The notes beneath the pieces were generated by a model that saw only the letters and a program-made list of their open reading frames with translations, did no database searches and was not told where the DNA came from. A DNA stretch of 6,101 nucleotides from Bacteroidales bacterium. Lineage in GTDB: Bacteria; Bacteroidota; Bacteroidia; Bacteroidales; UBA932. The stretch spans positions 1 to 6,101 of the forward strand of contig JAGBSL010000093.1 of NCBI GenBank assembly GCA_017631875.1. Reading direction: 5' to 3'. This document shows positions 5,887 through 6,101 of this stretch, piece by piece (within the stretch, counting starts at the first letter, position 1; each line of letters starts with the position of its first letter). A program made the translations under genes and the position numbers.

Positions 5887-6101
5887 CTAGTGAACTTCTG
5901 GTTATCCACCTTCACTGGAACCCTCGCTGTCGCACCCTGTGACCTTCCCTCTGACAGTTCTAGTGAACTTCTGGTTATCCACCTTCACTGGAACCCTCGC
6001 TGTCGCACCCTGTGACTTTCCCTCTGACAGTTCTAGTGAACTTCTGGTTATCCACCTTCACTGGAACCCTCGCTGTCGCACCCTGTGACTTTCCCTCTGA
6101 C
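5887..6101. repeat. Array of 73-bp direct tandem repeats (three units seen, continues past edge)
   Basis: Units start at 5887, 5960 and 6033, each with CTAGTGAACTTCTGG; the third is cut after 69 bases by the window end. The units are identical except for one C (5944) in unit 1 that is T in units 2 and 3 (6017, 6090). No frame stays open across the array on either strand, because the period is 73 (not divisible by 3) and each unit carries stops (for example TAG and TGA in its first bases on the plus strand, and TAA and TGA on the minus strand). There are no variable spacers, so it is not CRISPR. Each unit can form an 11-bp hairpin and holds TTATCCACC. Function unknown. The 34 bases before it (5853-5886) are AT-rich and show no gene. 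Confidence 0.95.
5957..5994. other. Hairpin within the 73-bp repeat, DnaA-box-like sequence in its loop
   Basis: GTTCTAGTGAA (5957-5967) pairs with TTCACTGGAAC (5984-5994): 11 pairs including one G-T wobble, enclosing a 16-nt loop. The loop contains TTATCCACC (5975-5983), eight of nine bases of the classical DnaA box TTATCCACA. The same structure recurs at 6030-6067. In the first unit the outer three pairs are lost because the flanking bases differ (TATA in place of AGTT), leaving CTAGTGAA/TTCACTGG at 5887-5921. The structure is read directly from the bases; any protein binding is inference. Confidence 0.6.

Noticed and set aside
5887..6101. CRISPR array
   Set aside because: The whole 73-bp unit repeats with a single base change; there are no unique spacers between short repeats, and no cas genes are present.
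5887..6101. Protein with tandem repeats encoded across the array
   Set aside because: The period of 73 shifts the frame in each unit, and stops appear in every frame on both strands. The longest open stretches are only about 40-55 codons and lack a plausible start context.

Overview
The window looks like ordinary chromosome from a member of the Bacteroidota, probably Bacteroidales. The evidence is several perfect matches to the Bacteroidota housekeeping promoter element TAnnTTTG at sensible places, A-rich leaders in place of clear Shine-Dalgarno sites, and the gene families present (class I fumarase, a lipoprotein GH5 glycosidase, and an M28 peptidase with a membrane domain). No genus is claimed.

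Layout from left to right: (1) The 3' part of a class I iron-sulfur fumarate hydratase gene (+), cut by the left edge. (2) A perfect 32-bp palindromic terminator between the convergent fumarase and tRNA genes. (3) A tRNA-Gln(UUG) gene (-) with an encoded CCA and its own good promoter. (4) A two-gene minus-strand unit, tadA (tRNA adenosine deaminase) followed by a yqaA-type VTT/DedA-like membrane protein, separated by 2 bp. (5) A short divergent intergenic region holding a 19-bp palindrome made of two facing TAnnTTTG elements, plus a second plus-strand element. (6) A plus-strand pair: a GH5 (mannanase-like) lipoprotein whose stop overlaps by 4 nt the start of an M28 peptidase with an N-terminal anchor and about eight C-terminal membrane helices, then a strong terminator. 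(7) A short AT-rich stretch and at least three near-identical 73-bp direct repeats running off the right edge.

The fumarase serves central carbon metabolism. TadA makes inosine at the wobble base of tRNA-Arg(ACG), and a tRNA-Gln gene lies just beyond its operon. The GH5 and M28 proteins both belong to the cell envelope and are probably translationally coupled, but no susC/susD-type genes are visible here, so a polysaccharide-utilisation locus cannot be claimed.

The least explained element is the 73-bp repeat array. Each unit can fold into a hairpin with an 11-bp stem, and a sequence one base from the DnaA-box consensus lies in the loop. The units do not code for a long protein because the period is not a multiple of three and every frame meets stops.
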